DNA from: Loktanella sp. IMCC34160
Lineage (GTDB): Bacteria > Pseudomonadota > Alphaproteobacteria > Rhodobacterales > Rhodobacteraceae
Length of the DNA stretch: 64,000 bases
Assembly: GCF_004145845.1 (NCBI RefSeq)
Contig: NZ_SELP01000002.1
Location: forward strand, 558,001 to 622,000
Reading direction: 5' to 3'
The notes under the pieces: model-generated
Databases searched by the model: none
What the model saw: the letters and a program-made list of their open reading frames with translations, nothing else
What the model was told of the DNA's origin: nothing
In this document: positions 51,328 through 59,064 of the stretch, piece after piece
Layout of the letters: the number at the start of each line of letters is the position of its first letter
Position numbering within the stretch: the first letter of the stretch is position 1
Made by a program: the position numbers and the translations under genes

Positions 51328-52800
51328 TCAGCGCATGACAAAAGGGTTGGCCAGCGGCGTATCGGATGTGTTCATCCAGACCGTCTTGGGCCTTGTGTAG
51401 TCGTAGACGGCCTGGAACCCGCTTTCGCGGCCATAGCCAGAGTTCTTCATCCCGCCGAATTCCGCGATCGGGGACACGGCGCGATAGGTGTTGACCCAGA
51501 CGATCCCGGCACGGACCGCGCGGGACATCCGCAGGGCGCGGGCGTTGTCGTGGGTGAATATCCCAGCGGCCAGCCCGTGCACGGTGTCATTGGCCAGCGC
51601 CAGCGCCTCTTCTTCCGTGCGGAAGCGCAGGACCGATAGGACCGGGCCGAACAGTTCCGTATCCACGATATGCAGGTCCGGGCGCGGGCAATCGACGATG
51701 GTGGGCTGAAAAAACAGGTCAGACCCGGCTTCGGCGCGCGCGCCGCCACAGATGATCCGCGCGCCTTCGCTGACCGCGCGGGAAAGTTCCCGCTCGATGT
51801 TTTCAACCTGCCCCATGGTGCAAAGCGGCCCCATGTCGGTGTCTTCCGCCATCGGGTCACCGATCCGGACCCGGCCCGCGACCGCCGCCATCTTCGTCAG
51901 GAATTCCTCGGCCACATCTTCATGCACGATCAGGCGCGACCCGGCCACGCAGCTTTGCCCGGATGCACCAAAGATCCCGCCGACCGATCCGTTGACCGCG
52001 CTGTCGATGTCGGCGTCCGGGAAGACGATGAAGGGGGATTTGCCACCCAGTTCAAGGCTGACTTCGGCGAAGTTCTGGGTCGAGTTCTGGATCACGTGCC
52101 GGGCCGAGGCCGGTCCACCGGTAAAGGACACCCGCGCCACCAAAGGGTGCGAGGTCAGCACCCGCCCGCAGGGATCGCCGTGGCCGGTGACGATGTTCAC
52201 AACCCCATCGGGAATGCCCGCCTCGGCCACCAGCCTGCCAAACTCCAGCATCGGGGCCGAGGCATGTTCCGACGCCTTCAGCACAACCGTGTTGCCCGCC
52301 GCCAACGCTGGCCCGATCTTGACCGCCGACAGGAACAGCTGGCTGTTCCACGGCACCACCGCGGCAATGACGCCCAGCGGTTCGCGCTGGGTGAAAACGA
52401 ACATATCGGGCTTGTCGATGGGCAGGGTTTCGCCGTGGATCTTATCCGCAGCGCCCGCGTAGAAGTGATAGAATTCGCTGATGTATTTCGCCTGCCAGCG
52501 GGTTTCCTTGAACATCTTGCCGGTATCGCGGGTTTCCACCGCGCCCAGCTGTTCGGACCGGTCGGCCAGCAGGTCGGCAAGGCGGCGCAGGCAGCGGCCG
52601 CGCTGGGTCGGAGACATGGTCGCCCAGGGGCCCGTGGTGAAGGCCTCATGCGCCGCACGCACGGCGCGGTCCACATCCTCTGCCGTGGCCTCGGGGATCA
52701 GCGCCCAATCTTTGCCCGTCGCGGGCTCCATACTGGGAAACGTCGCCCCGTCCGAGGCCGCGACCCAGTCGCCGCCGATCAACATCTTATAGGTTTGCAT
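51328..52800 (-). CDS. NAD(P)-dependent aldehyde dehydrogenase
   Basis: Oxidises an aldehyde to the acid. At 490 residues it has the normal length: AAVVPWNSQLFLSAVKIGPALAAGN (cofactor), the catalytic Glu in LELGGKSPFIVF, the catalytic Cys in GASGQSCVAGSR, and ELFGPVLSVLRF and GGMKNSGYGRESG near the C-terminus. GGAGGACAG precedes the ATG. It is second in the operon, 12 bases after the flavin reductase gene, and probably removes the aldehyde made by the monooxygenase. Confidence 0.94.
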   Translation of the reverse strand: MQTYKMLIGGDWVAASDGATFPSMEPATGKDWALIPEATAEDVDRAVRAAHEAFTTGPWATMSPTQRGRCLRRLADLLADRSEQLGAVETRDTGKMFKETRWQAKYISEFYHFYAGAADKIHGETLPIDKPDMFVFTQREPLGVIAAVVPWNSQLFLSAVKIGPALAAGNTVVLKASEHASAPMLEFGRLVAEAGIPDGVVNIVTGHGDPCGRVLTSHPLVARVSFTGGPASARHVIQNSTQNFAEVSLELGGKSPFIVFPDADIDSAVNGSVGGIFGASGQSCVAGSRLIVHEDVAEEFLTKMAAVAGRVRIGDPMAEDTDMGPLCTMGQVENIERELSRAVSEGARIICGGARAEAGSDLFFQPTIVDCPRPDLHIVDTELFGPVLSVLRFRTEEEALALANDTVHGLAAGIFTHDNARALRMSRAVRAGIVWVNTYRAVSPIAEFGGMKNSGYGRESGFQAVYDYTRPKTVWMNTSDTPLANPFVMR

Positions 52801-52812
52801 CTGTCCTCCGGC

Positions 52813-53325
52813 CTAGTGCGGGGCGTGCGCCGCGTCAGGCACCACCCGGTGATAGGCCCCATCATGGTAGGTCAGCGGGCGGCTGTCACCGCCCAGAACC
52901 GCACCAACCCGCCCGATGACAATCAGGTGGCTGCCGGACAGGAGGGTCTGCTGGACCTCGGCCTGAAACACGATGGCCCCGTCGATCTGCGGCGGGGTGC
53001 CGGGAAGACCATAGCAATCAACCCCGGAAAACCGGTCCGACACGCGGGCATCATGCCGCCCGGCGAAGCGGTCTGCGATGTCGGTGCTGCCCTCGGGCAG
53101 GACGTTGACGCAGAACCGGCCATTATCCTGAACCGCCTGCGCGATCCGGCTTTGCCCGTGCAGACAGACCAGCACCGTCGGCGGATCGGCCGAGACAGAG
53201 GAAAACGCGCTGACCGTCGCACCGTAGCGTCCCGCCGGCCCGTCGGTGGTGACGACCGTGACCGAGGCCGCGACCCGCCGCATGGCCCCGATGAACTGGT
53301 CCCGATCTGCCTGATCTGTTGCCAT
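52813..53325 (-). CDS. flavin reductase (RutF/HpaC-like) partner of the monooxygenase
   Basis: A 170-residue flavin reductase-like domain protein that reduces free FMN with NAD(P)H. Motifs are FIGAMRRVAASVTVVTTDGPAGRYGATVSAFSSVSADPPTVLVCL and FCVNVLPEGSTDIADRF, ending LTYHDGAYHRV. AGGAGGTG lies seven bases before the ATG at 53325, settling the start. It is the first gene of the operon and divergent from the LysR gene, with a perfect inverted repeat in between. Confidence 0.93.
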   Translation of the reverse strand: MATDQADRDQFIGAMRRVAASVTVVTTDGPAGRYGATVSAFSSVSADPPTVLVCLHGQSRIAQAVQDNGRFCVNVLPEGSTDIADRFAGRHDARVSDRFSGVDCYGLPGTPPQIDGAIVFQAEVQQTLLSGSHLIVIGRVGAVLGGDSRPLTYHDGAYHRVVPDAAHAPH

Positions 53326-53385
53326 GGCGCACCTCCTGTCCCGCATGTTGACGGGCGGAAACTGCCACATGTTACCAATTCTTGA

Positions 53386-53407
53386 AAACGAATAGTTTTG
53401 ATCGTTT
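53386..53407. promoter_or_regulatory. inverted repeats in the LysR/catabolic-operon control region
   Basis: AAACGA (53386-53391) and TCGTTT (53402-53407) form a 22-bp inverted repeat with a 10-base spacer. A second perfect one, AAAAC-GAATA-GTTTT (53385-53399), overlaps it. Both lie midway between the divergent flavin reductase and LysR starts, where a LysR regulator usually binds. Confidence 0.6.
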
Positions 53408-53435
53408 AATGCGGAAATTCCGAATTGAGGCCGCC

Positions 53436-54296
53436 GTGAATATCACCTCGCTCCAAACCTTTCTTGCCATCGTCGAAACCGGCAGTCTTGTTCGCGCGTC
53501 GCACAAGATGAACGTGACCCAATCGACTGTCACCGCGCGGCTGAAGGGGCTGGAAGAGGAGATCGGCCAGACCCTGCTGATCCGGCAGAAATCCGGCGTA
53601 ACCCTGACGCCTGCCGGGACCAAGATGCTGCGCCATGCGCGGCTCATGACGGGGCTGTGGCGGCAGGCGAAATATGAAACCGCCCTGCCCGAGGGGCTGG
53701 ACTCGGTCTGCACATTCGGCTGCGATCGCGAGTTGTGGCACGGTCCGGGGCGGGCGTTCTTCTACGGGATCACCGCCGACCGGCCCGAGGTGGCCCTGTC
53801 GGTCCAGCAGGGCAGCAGCCGCGATCTGGAGGATTGGATCTCAACCGGCATCGTCGATGTGATCCTGACCTACGAGGCGGTCGCGCGGGGCAACCAGACC
53901 ATCCACGACCTGCCGCCCGAGGAGCTGGTGCTGTATTCCTGGCGCGACGGCGCCCCGGTGATTGGCGATCCGGGATATATCTTTGTCGATCACGGGGCGG
54001 AGTTTCGCCGACAGCACGCCGAAGCCTATCACGACGCAGGGCTGGCGCGGCTGAACTTCGACAGCTCTTGGTGGGCGCTGCAATTCATCCTCGACAACCG
54101 CGGCTCGGCCTATCTGCCCCGCGCGCTGGCCGACACATTCGTCCAGCAGGGCCGGATCTTCGAGGTGGCGGGCGCGCCCCTGTTCAGCCGCAAGAAATGC
54201 CTTGTGGTCAACGACTCCGCTGCCCGCAACTGGCCGTGGTTCCCGGCGCTGGTGGCGCGGCTGCAAGGACGGGTCAGCCCCACGAATTCCGCTTGA
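53436..54296 (+). CDS. LysR-family transcriptional regulator
   Basis: A 286-residue regulator. The winged HTH spans about residues 1-62 (NITSLQTFLAIVETGSLVRASHKMNVTQSTVTARLKGLEEEIGQTLL). An effector-binding domain follows. The GTG at 53436 with GAGG five bases upstream gives the standard LysR N-terminus; longer frames from 53382 would run into the operator region. It is divergent from the flavin reductase-led operon and very likely activates it in response to a substrate or intermediate. Confidence 0.92.
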   Translation: MNITSLQTFLAIVETGSLVRASHKMNVTQSTVTARLKGLEEEIGQTLLIRQKSGVTLTPAGTKMLRHARLMTGLWRQAKYETALPEGLDSVCTFGCDRELWHGPGRAFFYGITADRPEVALSVQQGSSRDLEDWISTGIVDVILTYEAVARGNQTIHDLPPEELVLYSWRDGAPVIGDPGYIFVDHGAEFRRQHAEAYHDAGLARLNFDSSWWALQFILDNRGSAYLPRALADTFVQQGRIFEVAGAPLFSRKKCLVVNDSAARNWPWFPALVARLQGRVSPTNSA

Positions 54297-54333
54297 CCTT
54301 TGCGCGCCCCGAAAATACATCCCCCTTCAAGCG

Positions 54334-54407
54334 GCGGGTATGGTGAAAAGGTATCACGAAAGCTTCCCAAGCTTCAGTTACGGGTTCGATTCCCGTTACC
54401 CGCTCCA
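54334..54407 (+). tRNA. tRNA-Gly (anticodon CCC)
   Basis: A 74-base gene with acceptor stem GCGGGTA/TACCCGC, discriminator T and encoded CCA. The anticodon loop TTCCCAA gives CCC at 54366-54368; the T stem-loop is ACGGG-TTCGATT-CCCGT. The top pair of the anticodon stem (27-43) reads A with C, a mismatch. It reads GGG codons. The gene lies directly after the LysR gene and before a RidA gene. Confidence 0.95.
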
Positions 54408-54456
54408 ACCTCTCCCGACCGGTTACGTTTCAACCAATTCCAACGGGAGACACCCC

Positions 54457-54807
54457 ATGTCAGACATTAAACGTATCGAATGCGGTCAGCGGATGAGCCA
54501 GGCCGTGGTTTACAATGGCATCGCCTATCTGGCCGGTCAGGTCGGCACGCCCGGCGCGTCGGTCGCCGACCAGACCCGCGCCGTTCTGGACAGCATTGAC
54601 CGGCTTCTGGCCGAGGCCGGGACCGACAAGACCAAGATCCTGACCGCGCAGGTCTGGGTGGCCGACATCAGCACCGATTTCGCCCCGATGAACGAGGTCT
54701 GGGATGCATGGGTCGCCCCCGGCCACGCCCCCGCCCGCTATACCGGCGAAGCAAAGCTGGCCACCCCCGACTACCGGGTGGAGATCATCGTGACTGCCGC
54801 GATCTGA
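54457..54807 (+). CDS. RidA/YjgF family protein
   Basis: A 116-residue trimer-forming protein of the RidA group: YNGIAYLAGQVGTPG, QTRAVLDSIDRLLAEAGTDKTKILTAQVWVADI and PARYTGEAKLATPDYRVEIIVTAAI. The usual RidA arginine of the active site (in the C-RVE type context) is seen as DYRVEI. Members deaminate enamine/imine intermediates. GGGAGA lies upstream of the ATG. It could act alone, or belong functionally to the adjacent monooxygenase operon as RutC does in the Rut pathway; that is speculative because a tRNA and the LysR gene lie between. Confidence 0.9.
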   Translation: MSDIKRIECGQRMSQAVVYNGIAYLAGQVGTPGASVADQTRAVLDSIDRLLAEAGTDKTKILTAQVWVADISTDFAPMNEVWDAWVAPGHAPARYTGEAKLATPDYRVEIIVTAAI

Positions 54808-54823
54808 CAGTCGCCAACTTGAT

Positions 54824-54851
54824 GGAAAGGCCCCGAATCTGGGGCCTTTCC
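54824..54851 (+). terminator. terminator after the RidA gene
   Basis: A perfect 11-bp stem GGAAAGGCCCC/GGGGCCTTTCC (54824-54834 with 54841-54851) with a six-base loop. The T run is only that within the stem. Confidence 0.8.
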
Positions 54852-54934
54852 TGTTCCGGCTGCATCCTTTGGTTGATTTGCCGAGCCGCCCGCTCCATCC
54901 TTTCCGCATTGGTTAAGGCAGTTCGGGGGCGGCG

Positions 54935-56317
54935 ATGCGCAAGATCATCATTTGCATGGATGGCACCGGGAACGAGGTCGGGGACAAGGAAACCAATGTC
55001 CTCAAGCTCTACAAGGCGCTGAAGAAGGACGACGTTCAGGTCTGCCATTACGTCCCCGGCGTGGGCACGATGGACAACCAGCGCATGTTCGGCAAGGCGG
55101 TGCAGCGGGTCAAGGCGATCATGGGCCTCGCCTTTGGCCTTGGGCTGGAAGACGACGTTCTGGACGCCTACCGCTTTCTTGCCACAACCTACAAAAGTGC
55201 CGAGGTCCACGCGGCAGAGGCAGGCAGCAAACCTTCGGACAGTTTTCAGGACGACCGGATCTATATCTTCGGGTTTTCGCGGGGCGCCTATGCCGCCCGC
55301 GTGCTGGCCGGGTTCATCCACAACTTCGGCCTTGTCTCGCCCGACCGGCTGCACATGATCACGCAGGTGTTCCGCGCCTATCGCCGAGTCACCAACGCCG
55401 AAAAGGGCGAAGACCCGGACAAAGTGTTCCAGAAGCTGCGCGAATACGAACATGTCATGGACCCCGACCGGGTTGTCCCGATCCGGTTTCTGGGCCTTTA
55501 CGATACCGTATCGTCGATGATCCGGCTGCCGATCTTGCGGGGCGATTTGCGCACCATCTATCGCGAGGGCAGCCTGCTGGAATACGGCACCCATGCCAAT
55601 GTGAACCAGAATTGTTCGGTGCGCATCGTGCGTCACGCGCTGGCGGCAGATGAACGCCGGTCGATGTTCCGGCCGCAGGTCTGGCAGCCCGGCCCCTACT
55701 ATGGCAACCGGTTCAAGCGTGGCACCGAAAAGACCCAATTCGTCGAACAGCGCTGGTTCGCAGGCTATCATTCCGACATCGGCGGCAGCCCGCCCGAGGA
55801 TGAAAGCGGGATCGGCAAGATCACCCTTTTGTGGATGCTGGACGAATTGAAGGCCGCCGAGGAAGCCGCGGATGCCGAGGACGCCGCGATCCGCAAATCC
55901 GAACGCAAACGCGCCCTGCCCCTTGCCGCCCGGTTCGCACCGGGGCTGGAGTTGAAACGCGGCGCGATGAAGAACTACCTGACCGGGGAAAATGGCAAGA
56001 AAACCCCGGGCGGCCTGCCCTATTGCGGCCCGGACCCGATGGCCCCGATCCACAATTCGATCTGGGGGACCGACTGGAAGCCGAAAGGCAGCTGGATTTG
56101 GGCCCTGTTCGAGTTTCTGCCGAAATGCATTACCCGACGCACATGGCCGCCGGGGCCGTTCCTGCTGCGCCGGGGGATCATCTGGTTCCTGCCGATGTTC
56201 GAACCGCGCGTCATACCCAAGGACCACATCCTTGACCCAAGCCTTCTGACCCGGCGGGACAAGGACCCGGACTATGACCCGCCTAACCTGCGGGCGCGGT
56301 TGGAACAGTCGGGCTAG
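54935..56317 (+). CDS. DUF2235 alpha/beta-hydrolase-fold protein
   Basis: A 460-residue protein of the DUF2235 family: MRKIIICMDGTGNEVGDKETNVLKLYKAL at the N-terminus, a nucleophile elbow FGFSRGAYAARVLAGFIHNFGL (Ser in GFSRGAY), then RFLGLYDTVSSM and a conserved WFAGYHSDIGGSPPEDE near the C-terminal third. The family includes type VI secretion lipase effectors and housekeeping hydrolases. No VgrG, PAAR or immunity gene is nearby and there is no signal peptide, so an effector role is not supported here. The gene starts just after the RidA terminator. Confidence 0.85.
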   Translation: MRKIIICMDGTGNEVGDKETNVLKLYKALKKDDVQVCHYVPGVGTMDNQRMFGKAVQRVKAIMGLAFGLGLEDDVLDAYRFLATTYKSAEVHAAEAGSKPSDSFQDDRIYIFGFSRGAYAARVLAGFIHNFGLVSPDRLHMITQVFRAYRRVTNAEKGEDPDKVFQKLREYEHVMDPDRVVPIRFLGLYDTVSSMIRLPILRGDLRTIYREGSLLEYGTHANVNQNCSVRIVRHALAADERRSMFRPQVWQPGPYYGNRFKRGTEKTQFVEQRWFAGYHSDIGGSPPEDESGIGKITLLWMLDELKAAEEAADAEDAAIRKSERKRALPLAARFAPGLELKRGAMKNYLTGENGKKTPGGLPYCGPDPMAPIHNSIWGTDWKPKGSWIWALFEFLPKCITRRTWPPGPFLLRRGIIWFLPMFEPRVIPKDHILDPSLLTRRDKDPDYDPPNLRARLEQSG

Positions 56318-56683
56318 TCTGGTCCCTTGCATGACCTTGGGGCGAAGGAACCATTCGTTCTAGCGCGCGGCGCGCGTGCGATGTTTGGACGACAGCCTTT
56401 CGGGACGAAACGGTCATTCATTAGCCCGGGCCGAATAGCACCGAAAGTGCCGGCCCATCGCCAGACCGCCCACGGGGCTGGCGATTTGGCGGGACTGGGT
56501 GCATCGCTCATGCGGAGCGCGGACGTGGCAGAGATAAAGCGGAAAGCACCGGCGTTGATCGCCATCCCGCGGTCCGCCGATGGGCCTCCTGCCAAAGGTC
56601 GGGCTTGGGTTCATAGCCGATCTTCAGGTGGTGTAGGCGCCCTCTAGATACCAGCCACCTCAGGGCGCCCTACATCTTCGCCG
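56318..56683. other. 366-base gap between the DUF2235 and pgi genes, no gene recognised
   Basis: No convincing gene is seen. The minus strand has a short stretch translatable as LMNDRFVPKG around 56395-56425, similar in style to decayed repeat relics often seen between alphaproteobacterial genes. At 56636-56669 an 8-bp hairpin GGCGCCCT/AGGGCGCC, with an inner GGTGG/CCACC pairing, lies just downstream of pgi and may end its transcript. Confidence 0.5.
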
Positions 56684-58282
56684 TCACGTCCCGTGGCTGT
56701 GCAGGAAGCCTACCAGCGCGGCTGTGGACCCGTCCTTGCCTGCCGCGCTTTCCGACCCTTCGACGATCGGTTGCAGGGCCGTCGCCAGTTCCTTGCCCAG
56801 TTCCACGCCCCATTGGTCGTAGGAATTGATCCCGAGGATCACCCCTTCGACGAACACCCGGTGTTCGTAAAGCGCGATGATCTGGCCCAGAACCTCTGGC
56901 GTCAGCTGCGGATAGGCAATCGTCACGGAGGGCCGGTTGCCCTTGAAAACCCGGTGGCGGGCCTGCCGGTCGAGTTCCTCCCCCTCGAAGCGGCCCGCCA
57001 CCTTTGCACGGGCCTCGTCAAGGCTCCGGCCCTTCATCAGCGCCTCGGACTGGGCCAGACAATTGGCGACCAGAAGCTGGTGCTGATGGTGCAAGTCATC
57101 CTCGTGCCCACGGGCGGCGACAAGGAATTCGCAGGGGATCACGCGGGTCCCCTGATGGATCAACTGGTAGAAGGCATGCTGCCCGTTGGTGCCCGGTTCG
57201 CCCCAGACCACGGGGCCGGAGTGGACCGGCAGATCGGCGCCATCCATGCTGACGCCCTTGCCGTTCGATTCCATCTCGAGCTGTTGCAGATAGGCGGGCA
57301 GCCGCGCCAGCCGGTTGTCATAGGGCAGCACCGCGCGGGTCGCATGGCCGCAGACCTGATTGTGCCAGACCCCGACAAGAGCCAGCAGCGCCGGTAGGTT
57401 TTCATTCCACGCCGCGTCGCGGAAATGCCGGTCCATCGCTTGCCCGCCCCGCAGGAAGGCGCGGAAGGCGGCCCCGCCGATGGCGATCATCAGCGACAGG
57501 CCGATCGGCCCCCACATGGAATAGCGCCCGCCGACCCAATCCTCGAACCCGAAGACACGGTCGGGCGAAATACCAAAGGCTGCCGTCTTGTCCGCCGCCG
57601 TCGACAGTGCCGCGAATTGCGCCGCGGGGTCGGTGACGGATTGGCTCATCCATGCCTTGGCCGTGCGCGCGTTGGTCATGGTTTCGATGGTGGTGAAGGT
57701 TTTCGAGGCCACGATCACCAGCGTGGTCGCCGGGTCGCACCGGCGCAGCACCTCGGCCACATCGGCCGGGTCCACGTTCGATACGAAATGGCAGCGCGGC
57801 CCGTCGTGATAGGGCGCCAGCGCCAGCGTGGCCATCGCGGGCCCAAGGTCGGAGCCGCCGATCCCGATATTGACCACATCGGTGATCTTCCCGCCCTGCC
57901 CGGTGAACCGGCCCGCGCGCACATCTTCGGCAAAGGCCTCCATCCGGTCGAGCGTTTCCAGAACCTCAGGCATCACATCCTGCCCGTCGACCATGACCGG
58001 ATCGCCGTCCAGATTGCGCAGCGCCGTGTGCAGCACCGCGCGCCCTTCGGTTTCATTGATCTTCGCGCCGGCGAACATCGCGTCCCGCTTTTCCGCAACG
58101 CCCGCGGTTTCCAGCAGGTCGATCAGGAGGGCGCGGCCCTCGGCGTCGATATTGGTCTTGGAATAGTCGAGAAGCATATCCCCCATGCGGGCGGAAAACG
58201 CTTTGGCGCGGGGGGCATCGAACAGGCTGTCGATGCGGCGGTTGGCAATTGCGGCGTGATGGGTCTTGAGCTTGTCCCACAT
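56684..58282 (-). CDS. pgi: glucose-6-phosphate isomerase
   Basis: Interconverts glucose 6-phosphate and fructose 6-phosphate. Signature regions are [56 protein letters not shown], and the C-terminal [14 protein letters not shown] with the catalytic lysine region. The length of 532 residues is slightly shorter than the E. coli enzyme but complete. It follows pgl by 15 bases and ends the zwf-pgl-pgi operon. Confidence 0.96.
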   Translation of the reverse strand: MWDKLKTHHAAIANRRIDSLFDAPRAKAFSARMGDMLLDYSKTNIDAEGRALLIDLLETAGVAEKRDAMFAGAKINETEGRAVLHTALRNLDGDPVMVDGQDVMPEVLETLDRMEAFAEDVRAGRFTGQGGKITDVVNIGIGGSDLGPAMATLALAPYHDGPRCHFVSNVDPADVAEVLRRCDPATTLVIVASKTFTTIETMTNARTAKAWMSQSVTDPAAQFAALSTAADKTAAFGISPDRVFGFEDWVGGRYSMWGPIGLSLMIAIGGAAFRAFLRGGQAMDRHFRDAAWNENLPALLALVGVWHNQVCGHATRAVLPYDNRLARLPAYLQQLEMESNGKGVSMDGADLPVHSGPVVWGEPGTNGQHAFYQLIHQGTRVIPCEFLVAARGHEDDLHHQHQLLVANCLAQSEALMKGRSLDEARAKVAGRFEGEELDRQARHRVFKGNRPSVTIAYPQLTPEVLGQIIALYEHRVFVEGVILGINSYDQWGVELGKELATALQPIVEGSESAAGKDGSTAALVGFLHSHGT

Positions 58283-58297
58283 GGGTCGTGTCCGTCC

Positions 58298-58969
58298 TTA
58301 GCTGGCGGCCCAATGCACCGTGGCGCCGTTCAGCACGGCGGCCACGGGGGCCTCGTTCGGGGAAAGGGTGCGGGCACGGTCCAGCGCTGCGCGCTTTTCG
58401 GCCCCCACAATGACGATATGGCGGGCCATGGCGCCGTTCAGCACCGAGGCCGAAAGGGTGATCCGCGGCTCCGGTGCGCCCGGCGCCCGCATTGGATAGA
58501 GCAGGTCCACGCCATTCAAGGCATCATCCAGCCGGTCCGCACCGGGAAAGATCGAGGCGGTATGCATATCCGCGCCCATGCCCAAAAGGCAGACCGACAG
58601 CGGTAGCGCCTCGGCCACGGCGCCGGAGAGGCCCGGCAGCATCTCTTCGGCGCTGCCGCCTTCGGCATAAAGGGGCACAAGGGTCGCCGCTGCCGCGCGG
58701 TCGGTCAGCAGGCGGTCGCGCAACAGCCGCGTGTTTGAACGGTCCGAGGATTCCGGCACCCAGCGTTCATCGGTCAGCATCACCCGCACCCGCGACCAAT
58801 CTAGGTCAGAGGCGCAAAGGCTGTCGAAGATCGGGCCGGGGGTGGTGCCGCCGGGCACCGCAAGGCTGGCGGTCTCCTCGTGGACCAGCACGTTCTCCAA
58901 CTCTCCGGCGATGATATTGGCAAGGTCCATCATCATCATCTCGGAATCGGCGTATTCGATGAATTTCAT
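58298..58969 (-). CDS. pgl: 6-phosphogluconolactonase
   Basis: Hydrolyses 6-phosphogluconolactone, the product of Zwf. A DevB-type sugar-phosphate isomerase fold of 223 residues: SLAVPGGTTPGPIFDSL, RVMLTDERWVPESSDRSNTRLL, LLGMGADMHTASIFPGAD and PRITLSASVLN. The start at 58969 (MKFIEYADSE) has AGGACAGCGAG upstream; a longer frame reaching 59086 would read through the palindromic repeat and is rejected. Confidence 0.94.
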   Translation of the reverse strand: MKFIEYADSEMMMMDLANIIAGELENVLVHEETASLAVPGGTTPGPIFDSLCASDLDWSRVRVMLTDERWVPESSDRSNTRLLRDRLLTDRAAAATLVPLYAEGGSAEEMLPGLSGAVAEALPLSVCLLGMGADMHTASIFPGADRLDDALNGVDLLYPMRAPGAPEPRITLSASVLNGAMARHIVIVGAEKRAALDRARTLSPNEAPVAAVLNGATVHWAAS

Positions 58970-59003
58970 CTCGCTGTCCTCGTCGCTTGCTCTGGGTCGC
59001 ACT

Positions 59004-59064
59004 GGTGGGTTGACCCCCACCTTACAGCAGCACCCAGCGCCCGTAAGGTGGGTCTTGACCCACC
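59004..59064. repeat. inverted pair of the type B palindromic repeat between pgl and zwf
   Basis: The unit GTAAGGTGGG-N5-ACCCACC is present at 59043-59064 and, inverted, at 59004-59025. It matches the outer unit of the larger repeat at 14001-14200. Each unit is itself a hairpin. It sits inside the zwf-pgl-pgi operon and abuts the zwf stop codon, so it may lower or shape expression of the downstream genes. Confidence 0.8.

Noticed and set aside
48874-54807. The monooxygenase operon plus RidA read as a Rut pyrimidine-degradation cluster
   Set aside because: No RutB-type amidohydrolase, RutE or RutG permease; an aldehyde dehydrogenase and PF06684 protein are present instead, and RidA is separated by the LysR and tRNA genes.
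56314-56595. 93-codon minus-strand frame after the DUF2235 gene, containing LMNDRFVPKG
   Set aside because: Looks like translation of a decayed intergenic repeat; no start signal and no intact domain.
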